Shown one piece after another: positions 37,690 to 45,867 of a DNA stretch of 64,000 nucleotides. Each line of letters opens with the position of its first letter. The stretch's first letter is position 1. A program made the position numbers and the translations under genes. Source of the stretch: Pseudomonas quercus (GTDB lineage Bacteria > Pseudomonadota > Gammaproteobacteria > Pseudomonadales > Pseudomonadaceae); the NCBI RefSeq assembly GCF_012033695.1, contig NZ_JAAVJI010000001.1, forward strand, positions 496,001-560,000, in the 5' to 3' direction. Under the pieces are notes generated by a model that made no database searches, was not told the origin of the DNA, and saw nothing but the letters and a program-made list of their open reading frames with translations.

Positions 37690-38484
37690 TCACTGGGCTT
37701 TAAAGCGCCGCGGCCGGGTCAGGGCCCAGTAACACAGGCCTGCACTGATGATGGAGAGCATCGAAATGGGCCCTAGCACCGTAATGACTCGGTTGGTGAC
37801 CAGGCGCAATACGTCTTCCCCGGAGACACTGCTATAGATGGTATACCCATATCCTGGGGACGACGTTAACGCATGGTAGCCACGATCCTCTTTGAGTTCG
37901 CCGTGCAGCGTTGAGCCATCATCCCAGAGGAACACGTCATTCACTTTGAGCGCCACCTCTACTGTTCCGCTGATTAATTCCAATTGCTGCAGAATGAGGC
38001 GGTTGTCCAGCATGACAGACACACCTTGAGTATCTTTTTCAGCGGAGAGTACCAAGTATCCCTGCCCATTGGTGACTTCCAAGCGCAGGCCGCTGTGACT
38101 TGGTGAGGCGAGTGTCGGGGTCTGCCACTCGCGAAGCGGGGTGCCGGTGCAGTCCAGTGTCGTGCAGTAGGGGGTACCTGCGTCATTTAGCGATATGGCA
38201 GCCAGCCACGGGTTTGCTGCCTTTCGCTGATGCAGCAGATTATGGGCAACCTCACAGGGTTGGCCGGCATGCGCCATCACCTCCTGTGCTGTGCTACTGG
38301 CTTGATTCAGTATGTGATCAAGTTTTGCTACGGCTGCTTGGCCTACCCGGCTGTTTTCACTTTGCAGCGAGCGTTTGGCCAGGTCCAGCGTCAGGCCCAA
38401 GCCAACGACCATGGGAAGAACGGCTGCGCATAAGGTCAGGGACACTTTGGCAAAGGTGGGGTATCGAGCGTCAATCCGTGACAT
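37690..38484 (-). CDS. Orphan CSS-motif sensor protein without an EAL domain
   Basis: 264-aa membrane protein starting at ATG 38484 behind AGGAGTGG; longer readings upstream are unlikely. It has TM1 at about 14-32, a periplasmic domain with the CSS-type cysteines (GQPCEVAH and TPYCTTLDC), and TM2 near 235-255. It ends after a short basic tail (RPRRFKAQ). The order matches the sensor half of CSS-EAL phosphodiesterases, but no EAL follows. It lies 235 bases upstream of an intact CSS-EAL gene on the same strand and might modulate it or be a decayed paralogue. Confidence 0.72.
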   Translation of the reverse strand: MSRIDARYPTFAKVSLTLCAAVLPMVVGLGLTLDLAKRSLQSENSRVGQAAVAKLDHILNQASSTAQEVMAHAGQPCEVAHNLLHQRKAANPWLAAISLNDAGTPYCTTLDCTGTPLREWQTPTLASPSHSGLRLEVTNGQGYLVLSAEKDTQGVSVMLDNRLILQQLELISGTVEVALKVNDVFLWDDGSTLHGELKEDRGYHALTSSPGYGYTIYSSVSGEDVLRLVTNRVITVLGPISMLSIISAGLCYWALTRPRRFKAQ

Positions 38485-38675
38485 AACCACTCCTGGGAGT
38501 ACTGGGGGTGAGGCCATTCTATGAACCGCCCCAGTAATAGGGAGGTGTGCATTACAGATAGGCCCTGTGGGAAAAGGCTGTGGATTGGCAGCGAAACCTA
38601 TGAGTGGATCCGATCCGTTGCGGTTATCGGGGCGATGGTCAAGAATGGTATTCGTCTTCGTGTACAGAGCAGCCC

Positions 38676-40736
38676 ATGGCCTATTCAACGTCATTGCCAT
38701 TTCCGTATTCCTCAGGGGTCATGAGCAACCGTATCCAGGGTTACCCCTGGCACTTGAGCGCTTTGGGAACCTGGGACCAGTGGTCACCCACACTGCGCGG
38801 CTCGCTGGTGAGCCTGCTTGAATCTTGCCTGCCCCAGTGCCTGATCTGGGGCGAAGCGCAGCACACGTTCTATAACGACGCGTTCGCCCCCTTGCTCGGC
38901 CAAGGTGCCCCGGTGATTGGAGAGGGCTTCGCGCAGCTATGGCCACTGGCAGGGCCCCGGCTGACGCCCATGGTGAAGCGCGCCATGGCCGGTGAAGCCT
39001 GTTATGGCGAGAATCATTGCTTGCCGGGCGAGCGCCACGGTCGCCGTGAACCTACCTGGTACACCTTCTGCTTTAGCCCGCTGCGTAACGAAGGGGGTGC
39101 GGTAGTGGGCGTGCTGGGTACTGTGATGGATACCACCGCTACAGTGCTGGCCGAACGGGAATTACGGGGGCTGGCGCAACGCTTCGAGCGAGAGGTAGCC
39201 GAGCGTACGGCCGACCGCAACCGGCTTTGGCAGCTGTCCACCGATATCATGCTGGTTACCCTTGGAGACCTGACGATCACGGCAGCCAACCCTGCCTGGG
39301 AAACCGTACTAGGTCGGCCCGAAGCTGAATTGTTGGGCACGAGTGTGCTGGAGTTGTTGCACCCCGATGATGTACCGGTCTGCGAACAGGCCGCCCTGGA
39401 CCTGGCAGCCGGCCGCCCCTTGCGTGACATGGACTGTCGGCTACGCCATAAGCGCGGCGGCTACCGCTGGATCAACTGGGCGGCAGTGCCTGGGGGTGGT
39501 TTTTTCAATGCCGTTGGCCGCGACGTTACCGTGGAGCGTGAGCGCGCTGCTGCGCTGGAGCAGACCGAAGAGCTGCTGCGTCATAGCCAGAAGATGGAAG
39601 CGGTGGGCCAATTGACAGGCGGGCTGGCTCACGACTTCAATAATTTGCTCACCGCCATTTCCGGAAGCCTGGAGCTGATGACGCGCCGCCTTGAACAAGG
39701 GCGTGTTGAGCAGCTAGGCCGTTATATCACTGCAGCCAAAGGTGCTGCAGACCGGGCGGCCACATTGACCCATCGGTTGCTGGCGTTTGCGCGCCGGCAA
39801 ACCCTTGATGCGCGCCCTATTGTTGTCAGCACATTGGTAGAGGGCCTGGAGACCCTCATACGGCAAACCCTGGGCCCCGACATTCATTGGGAACGCGTAG
39901 CCAGCGACCAAGCCTGGTGTGTTCTGGCCGACCCCAACCAGTTGGAAAGCGCCCTACTGAACCTATGCATCAATGGGCGAGATGCCATGGCAGGTGTGGG
40001 TACGCTGACGTTGGGTTGCCAAGGGCATGTACAGGCCGCAAGCACCTTGGCAGAAGACGAGTTGGCACCGGGTGAGTACGTCGTCATCAGTGTGACTGAT
40101 ACCGGGCATGGCATGTCCACGGACGTACTGGCCCGGGTGTTCGATCCTTTTTTCACCACCAAGCCTTTGGGCCAGGGTACGGGCCTAGGGTTGTCCATGG
40201 TCTATGGGTTCGCTCGCCAATCCGGGGGTGCGGTACGCATTCACTCAGTGCCTGATGAGGGCACCTGTGTGAGTATTTATCTGCCGCGCTATGCGGAGTC
40301 CGTGTCGTTGCCTGTGCCTGAGCAACCTAAGGAAGCCGCCGTACGTGCCATACAAGGTGCCTGCATCCTGTTGGTTGATGATGAGGCAACGATCCGAGAC
40401 TTGCTCATGGAAACCTTGCAAGGGCTGGGGTACGAGGTGGTAGGTGCAGAAGATGGCGTTGCTGGGCTTGCTGCACTAGGGCGCCTGCCACGTGTGGACC
40501 TGCTCATTACAGACATTGGCCTGCCTGGGGGGCTGAACGGGCGGCAGGTGGCTGAGGCAGCGAGGGCGATCAAGCCCAAGCTGCCGGTATTATTCATTAC
40601 AGGCTATGCCGAACAGTCTGCCCTGGCCCCAGCTTTTCTGCGCACTAACATGGAGATCGTTACCAAGCCGTTTCAGCTGGAAGACCTGGCCAGGCGCGTA
40701 GGGCAGTTACTCAATCCGCTGGCGAAGGATGCGTAG
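38676..40736 (+). CDS. Soluble hybrid histidine kinase (PAS-HisKA-HATPase-REC)
   Basis: About 686 aa. PAS-like sensor regions occupy the N-terminal half (WHLSALGTWDQWSPTLR, then a PAS at about 180-300 with HPDDVPVCEQA). HisKA has phospho-acceptor His in GLAHDFNNLLTAISGSLE, and HATPase_c has NLCINGRDAM, DTGHGM and GQGTGLGLSMVYG. A C-terminal receiver has VDDEATIRD and Asp in ITDIGLPGG. No membrane span is seen, so sensing is cytosolic. Start is uncertain: ATG 38676 or 38721. The 3' end overlaps the convergent ybhN-like gene by 26 bases. Confidence 0.88.
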   Translation: MAYSTSLPFPYSSGVMSNRIQGYPWHLSALGTWDQWSPTLRGSLVSLLESCLPQCLIWGEAQHTFYNDAFAPLLGQGAPVIGEGFAQLWPLAGPRLTPMVKRAMAGEACYGENHCLPGERHGRREPTWYTFCFSPLRNEGGAVVGVLGTVMDTTATVLAERELRGLAQRFEREVAERTADRNRLWQLSTDIMLVTLGDLTITAANPAWETVLGRPEAELLGTSVLELLHPDDVPVCEQAALDLAAGRPLRDMDCRLRHKRGGYRWINWAAVPGGGFFNAVGRDVTVERERAAALEQTEELLRHSQKMEAVGQLTGGLAHDFNNLLTAISGSLELMTRRLEQGRVEQLGRYITAAKGAADRAATLTHRLLAFARRQTLDARPIVVSTLVEGLETLIRQTLGPDIHWERVASDQAWCVLADPNQLESALLNLCINGRDAMAGVGTLTLGCQGHVQAASTLAEDELAPGEYVVISVTDTGHGMSTDVLARVFDPFFTTKPLGQGTGLGLSMVYGFARQSGGAVRIHSVPDEGTCVSIYLPRYAESVSLPVPEQPKEAAVRAIQGACILLVDDEATIRDLLMETLQGLGYEVVGAEDGVAGLAALGRLPRVDLLITDIGLPGGLNGRQVAEAARAIKPKLPVLFITGYAEQSALAPAFLRTNMEIVTKPFQLEDLARRVGQLLNPLAKDA

Positions 40737-41751
40737 AGGTGCCTGTGTGTTCTTCGGTCGCGGGCGAAGCACTGTTGCGTTTTGTCTGACGCTCCAATAT
40801 CAGGTACAGCACGCAGGCAATGGCCAGCGGCATGAGGAAATACAAGGCACGGTAGGCGATCAAGGCAGCCAGCAGTGCGCCCTTTGAGTATTGCCCTTGG
40901 AGTAATGAGATAAAGATGGTTTCCAACACGCCCAGCCCCGCTGGGATATGGGTGATCACACCGGCGATGCTGCTGATGAGCAAGATGGCCAGTACGGTCG
41001 GGTAGTCCACTTTGTCTGGCAACAGGGTATAGATCAACGCACCCATCAATGCCCAGTTACAGGCGCCTGTCAGCGCCTGTAACGCTGCAAACCTGAACCT
41101 GGGAAGGGTAATTTCCTGCTTGCGTACCGTCCAGGTGCGGCGGGTGGCAAAGCGACAGGCCACTAGGTAGGCGATGCCGGCGACCACCATGGCGACGCCG
41201 ATCAGCCGCAACCCGGTGGTGCCGATCTTTACGCTGTCAGGCAATGCGGGTAGCCCCATGGCAAAAACGACCCCGCCCAGCAGCAGGTAACCGAGCCAGT
41301 TGGTGACCAACCCGAGGCTCAATATTTTGGTAATGGTCGCGACGCTCAGGCCAGATTTGCCATAAAGCCGATAGCGCAAGGCTATACCGCCTACCCAGGA
41401 GCTGAGGTTGAGATTGAAGGCGTAGCACACGAACGCCAGTGGCAATACACGGGTGGCCGGCAACTTGTGGCCTGTGTAATGGCGCGATAGCAGATCATAG
41501 CTGCTGAACACCAGGTAACTGAGCAATGCGATGCCTGCACCTAACAGCAACGTGGTGAGCTTGTAGGACTTCAGCGCATGGGTCACCTCTTGCCAGTCCA
41601 GGTTACGCACCAACATGAACAGCAGCACTGGCACTGCGATGAAACAGCTCCAGGTCATCAGGCGCTTGGCCCATACCCATTTACGGGAACGAGGTTTGGT
41701 GCGCGGGCCTGAACCCTGTGGGTCTGCAGCGGGGTCGACAGTACGGGTCAT
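40711..41751 (-). CDS. ybhN: YbhN-type membrane protein (UPF0104/LPG synthase TM-like)
   Basis: 346-aa inner-membrane protein with about eight spans. It has NLDWQEVTHALKSY after TM1, AFNLNLSSWVGGIALRYRLYG in the middle and HIPAGLGVLE near 280, all typical of the lysylphosphatidylglycerol-synthase-like flippase domain family. Start 41751 overlaps the clsB stop by 4 bases (ATGA). Order ybhP-clsB-ybhN equals the E. coli operon, suggesting a joint role in cardiolipin or phospholipid handling. Confidence 0.85.
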   Translation of the reverse strand: MTRTVDPAADPQGSGPRTKPRSRKWVWAKRLMTWSCFIAVPVLLFMLVRNLDWQEVTHALKSYKLTTLLLGAGIALLSYLVFSSYDLLSRHYTGHKLPATRVLPLAFVCYAFNLNLSSWVGGIALRYRLYGKSGLSVATITKILSLGLVTNWLGYLLLGGVVFAMGLPALPDSVKIGTTGLRLIGVAMVVAGIAYLVACRFATRRTWTVRKQEITLPRFRFAALQALTGACNWALMGALIYTLLPDKVDYPTVLAILLISSIAGVITHIPAGLGVLETIFISLLQGQYSKGALLAALIAYRALYFLMPLAIACVLYLILERQTKRNSASPATEEHTGTSTHPSPAD

Positions 41752-42983
41752 ACGCTTTTTTCCGCATTGAGGCTGGCCGTATTCGGCGTGTTTTCGTTCA
41801 CTCGCGTCCACGGTTTGAGCCGCGGCGAGTGGGCCGGCAGCAGGCCTATCCAGGCCGGAAAGTGGCGCAAGAAGTGAAAGCTGAGGAAGATCAAAGGCGC
41901 ACGCCACCAGTACCCACGCAACACACGCTGAAGCGTAATGCGCTTGGACTCGTGCTCTGTGAGGTAGGCCAGGTGATCATGAAGGCGCTCATTGAAGGGA
42001 GCATCATCAATGACCAGGTTGCCTTCCAGGTTCAAGGACAGGCTTAGAGGGTCCAGGTTACTGGAGCCTACGGTGGACCACCGGCGGTCGATCACCGCTA
42101 CCTTGCCGTGCAAAGGCCGGGTGGTGTATTCGCAAATGTTCACACCGTCGCGTAGCAAGTAGTTATAGAGCAGCCGGGAACACAGGCGCACCAGGGGCAT
42201 GTCTGGCATGCCCTGCAGCATCAGTGTGACCTTGACACCTCGGCGGGCCGCATTGCGCAGCGCGCGCAACACCCGATAGCCCGGGAAAAAGTAGGCGTTG
42301 GCAATCATGATGCGCTCTTGAGCGTTTTCGATTGCCTTCAGGTAGTGGTCTTCGATGTCATTGGTATGGCTATTGTTGTCACGGATGCTTACCAGCATTT
42401 TGGCCTTGGCGCTGTCGGGTTCCAGAGGCACGCGCTCGGTCAGCCAGGGCTTAGGCGAGCGTGACACCTTGCTGGTCTGGTCCATCAACTCCAGCGACAC
42501 CCTGTGCAGGTCCGCCACGATCGGCCCGCGCACCTGAACGGCATAATCTTGCTTGGCCATGGGGCCGTAATCACCCAAGTGGTCGGCGCAGAAGTTGATC
42601 CCGCCAACGAAGCCAATTTCCCCGTCCACGACCACGATCTTGCGGTGCAGGCGGCGGAACAGATTAGTGCGCATGCCCAGCGTGGGCTTGCTTGGGTCGA
42701 AGGCCAGCACTCGCACGCCTGCTTCGGACAGGGCGCTGAGTGTGGTAGGTGACAGGTCCGCACTGCCATAGCCATCTACCAGTACCTCCACCCGAACACC
42801 TCGGGCAGCGGCCTCGACTAGCACCTTCTGCAGTTCCAGGCCCACTTTGTCATCGCGCAGGATAAAGGTTTCGATCAGCACTTCTTCGCGGGCTTGTGCA
42901 ATGGCCTGGTACACACTGGGATAGAACTCCTCACCATTGATCAATAGCTGGATCTGGTTGTCACTGCGCCATTGCTCGGTCAT
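41748..42983 (-). CDS. clsB: Cardiolipin synthase B (phospholipase D superfamily)
   Basis: 411-aa membrane-associated transphosphatidylase making cardiolipin or phosphatidylglycerol from phospholipid donors. Two HKD motifs are complete: HRKIVVVDG (His113) and HGKVAVIDR (His292), the second followed by GSSNLDPLSLSLNLE. Length matches E. coli ClsB/YbhO (413). It overlaps genes on both sides by 4 bases, so the three genes are translationally coupled. Confidence 0.95.
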   Translation of the reverse strand: MTEQWRSDNQIQLLINGEEFYPSVYQAIAQAREEVLIETFILRDDKVGLELQKVLVEAAARGVRVEVLVDGYGSADLSPTTLSALSEAGVRVLAFDPSKPTLGMRTNLFRRLHRKIVVVDGEIGFVGGINFCADHLGDYGPMAKQDYAVQVRGPIVADLHRVSLELMDQTSKVSRSPKPWLTERVPLEPDSAKAKMLVSIRDNNSHTNDIEDHYLKAIENAQERIMIANAYFFPGYRVLRALRNAARRGVKVTLMLQGMPDMPLVRLCSRLLYNYLLRDGVNICEYTTRPLHGKVAVIDRRWSTVGSSNLDPLSLSLNLEGNLVIDDAPFNERLHDHLAYLTEHESKRITLQRVLRGYWWRAPLIFLSFHFLRHFPAWIGLLPAHSPRLKPWTRVNENTPNTASLNAEKSV

Positions 42984-43792
42984 AGGTGAACCTCCACAGC
43001 AAGGGGGACATGGTCAGACAGGTGCGACCACGGTTTACGCGACAGCGCCTGTGGCGCACGGGCAGTGGCATTGCGCAGGTAAATGCGGTCCAGGCGCAAC
43101 AGCGGCCAACGGGCCGGAAAGCTGCGGGCCGGCGCGCCATAGGCCTGGGCGAAGGCTTCCTTCAGCCCGCAGTTGGCCAGCAGCTTGTCAGCCTGCTGGC
43201 GCCAGTCGTTGAAATCGCCTGCCACGATCACAGGTTCCCCGGCCGGTAGTGCTTCGAGCAGCCGGCACAACAACAGTAGTTGCTGGTGACGCTGCTGCTC
43301 ACGCAGCCCCAGGTGCACGCAAATGGTGTGTACCGGTGGCTGGCCGGGCACAGCCAATACCGAATGCAGCAGCCCGCGCTCTTCCTGCCCGGCCACCGTC
43401 ACGTCATGGTTCTGGTGATGCAGAATGGGAAACTTCGACAGCAGGGCATTGCCGTGATCGCCGTCGGGGTATACCGCATTACGCCCATAGGCGAATACAG
43501 GCCACATGCTGTCGGCCAGAAATTCATACTGGGGCACATCACTCCAGTTGTCGTAACGTTCCCCGTGGCGCCGATGAACCCCCAGCACCTCCTGCAAGAA
43601 CACCACGTCTGCAGACGTGGCCCGAACGGCGTCGCGCAGCTCAGGCAATACAAAGCGGCGGTTCAAGGGGCTGAAGCCCTTGTGTGTATTAACGGTCAGG
43701 ATGTGCAGTACGTGTACGGGCGTGGCTTGCTCGGGAAGCACGTCCGCCGCGGTTACTTGCCTATCCAACGGCCGGGAATCCTGTGTTGCCAT
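42980..43792 (-). CDS. ybhP: Endonuclease/exonuclease/phosphatase family protein (YbhP)
   Basis: 270-aa EEP-fold hydrolase. It shows VNTHKG near 34, LQEV near 66 (metal-binding Glu), GNALLSKFPI near 115, GDFNDW near 194 and SDHVPLAVEV at the C terminus (catalytic Asp-His). In this operon position the substrate may be a lipid headgroup or phosphodiester and not DNA. GGGAG lies 10 bases before ATG 43792. First gene of the ybhP-clsB-ybhN operon. Confidence 0.88.
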   Translation of the reverse strand: MATQDSRPLDRQVTAADVLPEQATPVHVLHILTVNTHKGFSPLNRRFVLPELRDAVRATSADVVFLQEVLGVHRRHGERYDNWSDVPQYEFLADSMWPVFAYGRNAVYPDGDHGNALLSKFPILHHQNHDVTVAGQEERGLLHSVLAVPGQPPVHTICVHLGLREQQRHQQLLLLCRLLEALPAGEPVIVAGDFNDWRQQADKLLANCGLKEAFAQAYGAPARSFPARWPLLRLDRIYLRNATARAPQALSRKPWSHLSDHVPLAVEVHL

Positions 43793-44039
43793 CGGCCAAA
43801 GCTCCCAAATGCACTCGGTTTAACGTCCTGGTAGTCGGACTGGCCAAGGGGAGAGATGGTTCAGCGCAGGGGGGGCAAGCAGGGCGCTCGCGTTGTAGGC
43901 GACACAGGCCGACGTGGCTGGCCTGGTGGATTACCAAAGAAACCCTGTTCACTATCCACGGCAGGGTCGCCCACAACATTGCGCAGGTGGGTTGCCACGG
44001 CCTAACATTTTCTCGAATACAGCCTAGGGATCGGATCTG

Positions 44040-44230
44040 CTACCCGCAGAGCCTAGAGTGTTTTTCATCGTTGACCCAGGCGTAGACGATCACCTTGGAC
44101 TTTAAGTCGTAGCGGAAAACAGCTTCAAACGCTGTCCAATTTTTGCCTGTCGCCAATGGCGGTAAGCGGTACCCAACGTATTGCCCTGGTAAAATTCATC
44201 ACGGGCCGGGTCGCTTGGCACTGCCACCAT
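44040..44230 (-). pseudogene. YhaV-type toxin remnant
   Basis: The minus strand encodes DEFYQGNTLGTAYRHWRQ in one frame and AVFRYDLKSKVIVYAWVNDE in another. The two pieces join at an AAAAA run near 44120-44124. Together they match the middle and core of YhaV toxins (QGNTLG..HW, then RY...SKVIV.AWVNDE). The N-terminal third is missing and a TAG at 44040-44042 ends the frame early. Its start is fused into the end of the antitoxin remnant, so an internal deletion removed the junction. The toxin should be inactive. Confidence 0.65.
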
Positions 44231-44542
44231 GATCAGGTGGTTCGTCAATTTCTTCATCCAGATTTACAGGGTGTTGAGCATTGGCAAGCATGGCTTGCGC
44301 CAGGTCGGCCGGTAGCGTGGTGATGTTACACCCATTGCGAATGTCAGCCTCTAACAGATCCAGGAATGCGCCGATGGCCGGGTCTTCGTGGTCGGCTTCC
44401 ACTCGGCTCATCATGACTCGTTTCCACGGACGTCGAACGCGACTTTAGTGCCGGTATTCAAGCCCAACAGTTGGCGGACGGCTTTGGGTAGGGTGACATG
44501 GCCTTTGGAGGTAAGGGTAGTGATTACGTGGCTGGCAGGCAT
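44199..44542 (-). pseudogene. PrlF-type antitoxin, frameshifted
   Basis: From ATG 44542 (after GGGAG) the frame gives an AbrB/SpoVT-type swapped-hairpin domain (TSKGHVTLPKAVRQLLGL) and stops at TGA 44411-44413 after 43 codons. The next frame, opening at 44414, continues MMSRVEADHEDPAIGAFLDL then LEADI, the helical C-terminal half of PrlF (compare its DPVLGQFL..LARDI). One inserted or deleted base would restore a single protein. The tail then runs into toxin sequence in the wrong frame. The N-terminal DNA-binding piece might still be made. Confidence 0.65.
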
Positions 44543-44561
44543 GGTGTGCTCCCGGATGTAT

Positions 44562-44575
44562 TGACTCAATTGTCA
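44562..44575. promoter_or_regulatory. Candidate operator of the toxin-antitoxin remnant
   Basis: TGAC-TCAATT-GTCA is a short inverted repeat located 20 bases upstream of the antitoxin start. AbrB-type antitoxins commonly repress their own promoter at such repeats. The motif is short, so the call is tentative. Confidence 0.3.
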
Positions 44576-44750
44576 GGAATAATCCTTACGTGATCAGTCT
44601 TGGTGTTCTGCTGATCAACCATAGCCGGGGAGGGCGATCAGTAGCGCGGAAGGATGAGTTACACCACTTCTCGGGAAACGATCGATGGATGGATCTCCAG
44701 AGTCTATGAAAAGGCAGACATGATCAGATAAACAGCCCACCAGACGGCCG

Positions 44751-45671
44751 CTACAGACTCTCCGGATCCCCAAAAAACATCTGCAACCGCGCCCGCAGCC
44801 AGCGTTCACTTGGGTCGTTGTCCTGGGCGCCGCGCCAGGCCATGTGCAGCTCGAAGGTCTGGATGTCCAGCGGCAGGTCTTCGGCGCGCAGGCCGCCGGC
44901 GGCGGTGAGGGCGTCGGCGGTGTAGTCCGGCACGATGGCAATGATATCGGTGCCCGCCAGCAGGGTGCCCAGGCCGTTGAACTGCGGCACCGCCAGCACC
45001 ACATGGCGCTTGCGGCCCAGTTTTTCCAAGGTGGTGTCGATAAAGCCGCTCAGGTCACCGGCGTAGGACACCAGCGCGTGCGGCCGCTCGCAGAAGTCGT
45101 CCAGGCTCATGGCCCCAGGCATGCTGTCGGCCCTCAACAGCCTGGGCCGGCTACGGCGCAACACCTTGCGCTTGGCGTTAGCAGGCAGCTCGCTGGTATA
45201 GCTGACCCCTACGGAGATTTCCCCAGAGGCCAGCAGCGCCGGGATCAGAATGTAATTGACCCGCCGTATCACCAGCACGATACCGGGTGCTTCGGCGCGC
45301 AGCCGTTTGAGCAGTTGCGGCAGCAAAGCAAACTCGACGTCGTCAGACAGGCCGATACGGAACACAGCGGTGCTGGTGGCCGGGTCAAAGTCGGCCGCCC
45401 GGCTCACAGCGGTAGAGATGGAGTCCAGGGCAGGCGAGAGCAGGGCGAAAATTTCGGTGGCCCGTGCCGTCGGCTCCATGCTGCGGCCTGTGCGCACAAA
45501 CAGAGGGTCGTCAAACAGGCTGCGCAGCCGCGAAAGGGCCGCACTGATGGCAGGCTGCCCTAGGAAGAGCTTTTCTGCAGCTCGCGTGACGCTGCGCTCG
45601 TGCATCAAGGTTTCGAAGACAATCAGCAGGTTCAGATCGACACGGCGAAGGTCGTTGCGATTCATCTGCAT
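44751..45671 (-). CDS. LysR-family transcriptional regulator
   Basis: 306-aa regulator with an N-terminal winged HTH (DLNLLIVFETLMHERSVTRAA, then GQPAISAALSRLR) at about residues 10-66, and a periplasmic-binding-protein-like effector domain from about 95 on (FRIGLSDDVEFALLP). It is divergent from the alcohol dehydrogenase gene with a 196-base spacer holding two inverted repeats, so it most likely controls that gene and itself. The effector is unknown. Confidence 0.9.
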   Translation of the reverse strand: MQMNRNDLRRVDLNLLIVFETLMHERSVTRAAEKLFLGQPAISAALSRLRSLFDDPLFVRTGRSMEPTARATEIFALLSPALDSISTAVSRAADFDPATSTAVFRIGLSDDVEFALLPQLLKRLRAEAPGIVLVIRRVNYILIPALLASGEISVGVSYTSELPANAKRKVLRRSRPRLLRADSMPGAMSLDDFCERPHALVSYAGDLSGFIDTTLEKLGRKRHVVLAVPQFNGLGTLLAGTDIIAIVPDYTADALTAAGGLRAEDLPLDIQTFELHMAWRGAQDNDPSERWLRARLQMFFGDPESL

Positions 45672-45755
45672 CGCTCTGGCAGGTTATGGGGCGGTGGAAT
45701 AGTACGGGGATTGGTTCCCAAGGTGCACGGGATTTATTAATCCTGCGTCATACCC

Positions 45756-45794
45756 ATTGAATCGGGGATCAATATTAGGCATGTTGACTATCAA
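45756..45794. promoter_or_regulatory. Two inverted repeats between LysR gene and dehydrogenase
   Basis: ATTGA-N8-TCAAT (45756-45773) and TTGA-CTA-TCAA (45784-45794) share the same TTGA/TCAA half-sites on the same helix side, about 25 bases apart. This fits a recognition plus activation site pair for the LysR regulator, although neither is an exact T-N11-A. Confidence 0.42.
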
Positions 45795-45867
45795 TGTCCC
45801 CCGGTAGCGATGCGGGTAAAGCCCGGATAACCTACGTGGTAATAGAAGTGATCAGACGAGGTTCGTC

